From NCBI GenBank assembly GCA_948441955.1, contig CAOJQZ010000003.1, forward strand, positions 1 to 64,000: a stretch of 64,000 nt of DNA, written 5' to 3'. Shown here piece after piece: positions 61,289 through 64,000 of this stretch (positions are counted from its first letter, which is position 1; each line of letters begins with the position of its first letter). The notes below the pieces were generated by a model. The model did not search any database. It had not been told where the DNA came from and was given only the letters and a program-made list of their open reading frames with translations. Made by a program: the position numbers and the translations under genes. This DNA comes from an uncultured Lachnospiraceae bacterium (GTDB taxonomy: Bacteria; Bacillota; Clostridia; Lachnospirales; Lachnospiraceae).

Positions 61289-63154
61289 TTAAATGTTCCT
61301 TTCTTCATCAAAAAGCCATACGCCTCCGATCATCTGGTCAGGTTCGGTTTCACTGTCACAGATAAAGTTATGCAGTATATTAAATAGGTTACGTGTGTTT
61401 CCGTAATTGTCCACGCCGGCAATGTCGCCGCCTACCTGGAGCTTTGCGGCTGTATTTGCAAAATCAGGAGCCTTGTTGACTGTCACCAGACCGTCTTCAA
61501 AAATATACATGGGAGCAATTCCGGCGGATACAGTAACTATAAATGTATCGCTGTATAGGTTGTCGGCGATAACAAACTCGATATTATACGACTTTGATGA
61601 ATCAAGCTGCAGGAATTGGATATCGGAATATACTGCCTTTTTATCGTCGTTAAAATCACTTAGTATTGGATGAATAGCAGTATATGCAGAGGGAAAAGCC
61701 TGTCCAACCTCACAGTATCTGTATTTTAATGTAAGCTCTGAGTTCTTCTGTACATTTCCTATCATTAATTTTGCATAATATCCAGTTAGTGATAAAGAAG
61801 TCTGTGCTTCATAATCATTCAGGCGCTTTACGTCGATTACATCCAAAATCGGTTTGTGGTAGGGTATAACATAAAAATGCTCAGAAATCTTGTCCGAGAC
61901 ATTGCCTCTGCTGTCTACGGCATAAACGTCCAGCAAGTATGTTCCGGATATCCCAAATGCGCCCAGGTCCATCGTTACCGTTTCATTGGGAGAGAAATCC
62001 TTTTCAACCTTCTTATTAAAGCTTCCGCAGGTAATATCACAGACATATTTGGTAATTGCCGCCGCATTTTTTGCTATTGCTTTATTGTCCGGCGTGATGG
62101 ATACCTGCATGTTGCCGTAATTTTGAGGCATGTGTATTTCACCCAACAAATTTTTTATGTTTTCAATCGTATTGCTGCAGGTGCAGGCATGAAAGGAAGG
62201 ACTGCTGTCTGTAACTTTCATAACGCCTGTCTTTGTTCCGGTATAATCAACGCCGCCCAGAGAAACGCCGTATAGGATCCGATAAGGCATGGCGTTTCTT
62301 GCCGGACATTTCTCATACAGCTGAGAAGCAATGTCTGACAGGCTCCATGTATATGATGCAGACTGAATTCCGGCAGCAGAAGCCATTTGAACAAATTCTC
62401 CGGTTTCATCCGATACCTCTAATTTTAGATAGGATGCATTATCAGCATAATTACTAAATGTAAGGGTCAGATCCCGGCCAATATCCATATCTATAGATGT
62501 ATTACTGATGGATGCAATGGGCTTTGTTTTAAACGTTATTTCTGAGCCTGTTGTCCATAAAGACGAATCACTCCGCTGTACACGTATCTTTATTTTGTAC
62601 GCAGTATCAGGCTTTAATCCGGTTTGTGTAAATGTACCGGATTTTGCACTGCCGGTCCATTTAGAGTTCCATGAGCCTCCGTTTAACGATACATGAACAG
62701 CCTTAACCGTGTTGGAGCATGTCCAGGAAAAATTTGCGGAGGTCTGATCAACAGAGGTATTTTTCCACGCGGTAATCGATGTATAACGGGGGATAACGGC
62801 ACATGTAAAGCTTCCGGCTGCGGACAGGGTTCCAGGAAGCACGCCGTCGCCGAAATAGAGTTTTGCGCTGGCGGACACATTAAGGGCTCCGTCTGCATTG
62901 TGTGTAACGGTAAAGGATCTTGAGGCCACGGTCTTCCAGACATTTACCCCCATATTATATTCGAATGTGAAATAGGTATTTCCCGGGTTCTGCCCTGCAC
63001 AGGAAATATTCCAGTATGCGCTGCCGTTTCCGCTCCAGGAATAATGGGAATAGTCTGTCCGTCTGAACTGAAATGTAACCGTAACGACAGAAGTATTTGC
63101 AGAAATATTTTGACTGCTTTCTGAAAAAAGTAATCTTGTTTCATAGGATGCCAA
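61289..63154 (-). CDS. Siphovirus tail/baseplate protein with fibronectin type III-like segment (DUF859-like)
   Basis: A 621-residue protein, mostly predicted beta strand. The N-terminal 150 residues resemble the start of DUF859 siphovirus proteins (SWSGNGSAYWNISCAG). A fibronectin type III-like segment follows (ANFSWTCSNTVKAVHVSLNG, then GLKPDTAYKIKIRVQ). The C-terminal part ends in MYIFEDGLVTVNKAPDFANT, typical of tail-tip proteins. It likely forms part of the tail tip or receptor-binding structure. TTG at 63154 with AGAGGTGAT before it is the likely start; the lysin gene follows after one base. Confidence 0.78.
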   Translation of the reverse strand: MASYETRLLFSESSQNISANTSVVTVTFQFRRTDYSHYSWSGNGSAYWNISCAGQNPGNTYFTFEYNMGVNVWKTVASRSFTVTHNADGALNVSASAKLYFGDGVLPGTLSAAGSFTCAVIPRYTSITAWKNTSVDQTSANFSWTCSNTVKAVHVSLNGGSWNSKWTGSAKSGTFTQTGLKPDTAYKIKIRVQRSDSSLWTTGSEITFKTKPIASISNTSIDMDIGRDLTLTFSNYADNASYLKLEVSDETGEFVQMASAAGIQSASYTWSLSDIASQLYEKCPARNAMPYRILYGVSLGGVDYTGTKTGVMKVTDSSPSFHACTCSNTIENIKNLLGEIHMPQNYGNMQVSITPDNKAIAKNAAAITKYVCDITCGSFNKKVEKDFSPNETVTMDLGAFGISGTYLLDVYAVDSRGNVSDKISEHFYVIPYHKPILDVIDVKRLNDYEAQTSLSLTGYYAKLMIGNVQKNSELTLKYRYCEVGQAFPSAYTAIHPILSDFNDDKKAVYSDIQFLQLDSSKSYNIEFVIADNLYSDTFIVTVSAGIAPMYIFEDGLVTVNKAPDFANTAAKLQVGGDIAGVDNYGNTRNLFNILHNFICDSETEPDQMIGGVWLFDEERNI

Positions 63155-63179
63155 TTTTATCACCTCTTTTAAATTTATA

Positions 63180-64000
63180 TTAGCTTTCTCCTCCGGATTT
63201 AACAAACGCGATACCAGCCTTTGAAACAGCGTTTTGTGTAACGGATAAAGGGATCATTTTCATGGTGTACATATCAGCTCCCCGTTTTGCATACAATCTC
63301 TCTGTGATTGTAGCGTCCTTTTCAAGCTGAAAGATAACATTTCCGTTGTAATAGCCTTTGATCCCGTCCATTTTTAATGTAGAACGCGTTCCCTCCACAG
63401 GGTTACTTACCTCAATCCCATCGATGGACAGCGTAACATTCGTCTGCTGATCCGGAACGTCGTCTCCATGATACATGGATAATTTTTTGAATAGAATTTT
63501 CCATTCTTCCGCTGTCTGTATCACTTCGGACTGACTTAGAACCTCGTCCTTTAGCGCCTTAAGCTGTGAACGGAGACTATCGATGGTTAACAGGAATTCC
63601 GCCTGTACAGTATTCATTTTTTCATCCAGAGTGTCTGTATTTGACTGTATATTTTCAATGTTGCTGAGCATACTTCCGATTTGAACGTCGAAGCTGTCAT
63701 GGGTCTGTTTCAGAGCGCTGTATATTTGTTCCGTCTCATTTTGAATATGGGAGGATATGGAAGCCATATTCTGCCTTATAGAGGAAAAGGTATTTACAAT
63801 AGAAGTGTCGTTTAAGTAATAACACTTTCCATGCTCTGTCTCCTCATAAGAGCCCTGCATATCAGAATCAAACAATGTGATCCAGTCTGTTCCGTTTTCA
63901 GATACCTGTAATCTATGGTTGTAGCATCGGCTGCCAGAATGCCGGTGCCAGACACAGATAGAGTCAATGTCTTTTCTGATGCTTCCTAAATCCAGCTCCA
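63180..64000 (-). CDS. Phage tail protein with discoidin-like segment and coiled coil, 5' end outside window
   Basis: The frame is open to the window edge, so at least 272 residues are visible and the N-terminus is missing. The first visible part reads ELDLGSIRKDIDSICVWHRH, then RLQVSENGTDWITLFDSD, which matches the pattern of F5/8 type C (discoidin) sugar-binding domains. Next comes a long helical, heptad-like stretch (NTFSSIRQNMASISSHIQNE and on for about 100 residues), probably a trimeric coiled coil. The C-terminal part (GIKGYYNGNVIFQLEKDATI) is typical of baseplate upper or tail-fibre proteins. A host-binding role is likely. Confidence 0.75.
   Translation of the reverse strand, partial: ELDLGSIRKDIDSICVWHRHSGSRCYNHRLQVSENGTDWITLFDSDMQGSYEETEHGKCYYLNDTSIVNTFSSIRQNMASISSHIQNETEQIYSALKQTHDSFDVQIGSMLSNIENIQSNTDTLDEKMNTVQAEFLLTIDSLRSQLKALKDEVLSQSEVIQTAEEWKILFKKLSMYHGDDVPDQQTNVTLSIDGIEVSNPVEGTRSTLKMDGIKGYYNGNVIFQLEKDATITERLYAKRGADMYTMKMIPLSVTQNAVSKAGIAFVKSGGES

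Overview
The window reads as the chromosome of an anaerobic, spore-forming gut Clostridium relative, most likely family Lachnospiraceae. The evidence is the sporulation pair gpr-spoIIP, the rimP-nusA-ylxR-ylxQ-infB-rbfA-nrnA-truB-ribF order, the gene for the GGGtGRT-motif protein, a class A-like RNase P RNA, AGGAGG-type ribosome binding sites and frequent TTG/GTG starts. The genus cannot be fixed from sequence alone.

Layout. 1-876: the 3' end of an IS3-family transposase, its probable right terminal repeat and a short degraded stretch. 877-2724: an AT-rich DUF262/DUF1524 (GmrSD-like) putative restriction gene. 2.8-9.2 kb: two GNAT acetyltransferases around an XRE-cupin regulator and a potABCD polyamine transporter whose PotA and PotD are both extended. 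9.2-12.6 kb: a MogA/MoaB-like protein, rnhA, rnpB (RNase P RNA) inside a long inverted repeat bracketed by two identical palindromes, then pyrI and pyrB on the minus strand and a CmpB-type membrane protein. 12.6-17.5 kb: pheA, a DUF815 ATPase with an unknown partner, and rqcH. 17.6-24.1 kb: yicC-gmk-rpoZ-rimO-pgsA-cinA and an unusual GNAT/membrane/extracytoplasmic fusion. 24.2-26 kb: an IscU-like protein and the GGGtGRT protein. 26-33 kb: a peptide-use locus (pepT, amino acid permease, M18 aminopeptidase, a short LysR-like HTH protein, a GntR/FCD regulator, a POT transporter), with the same 22-bp palindrome in front of pepT and of the POT gene. 33-36.4 kb: a YbjQ-family protein, ilvN-ilvC, and a convergent M42 peptidase. 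36.6-42.3 kb: an oligopeptide ABC operon. 42.4-45 kb: rpsT (minus), gpr, spoIIP. 45-49.3 kb: a type IIA topoisomerase pair. 49.4-58 kb: the translation-factor operon. 58-60 kb: a Na/Pi transporter and rpsO. 60.2 kb: tRNA-Gly(GCC), followed immediately by the lysin and tail-tip genes of a probable prophage on the minus strand, running off the window.

Together most of the window is ordinary core genome. The items worth attention are the RNase P RNA locus with its repeat architecture, the putative shared operator of the peptide regulon, the uncharacterised conserved pairs (IscU-like/GGGtGRT and DUF815/unknown), the membrane-spanning GNAT fusion, and the mobile edges at both ends. I see no CRISPR array, no rRNA and no clearly novel multi-gene defence system.
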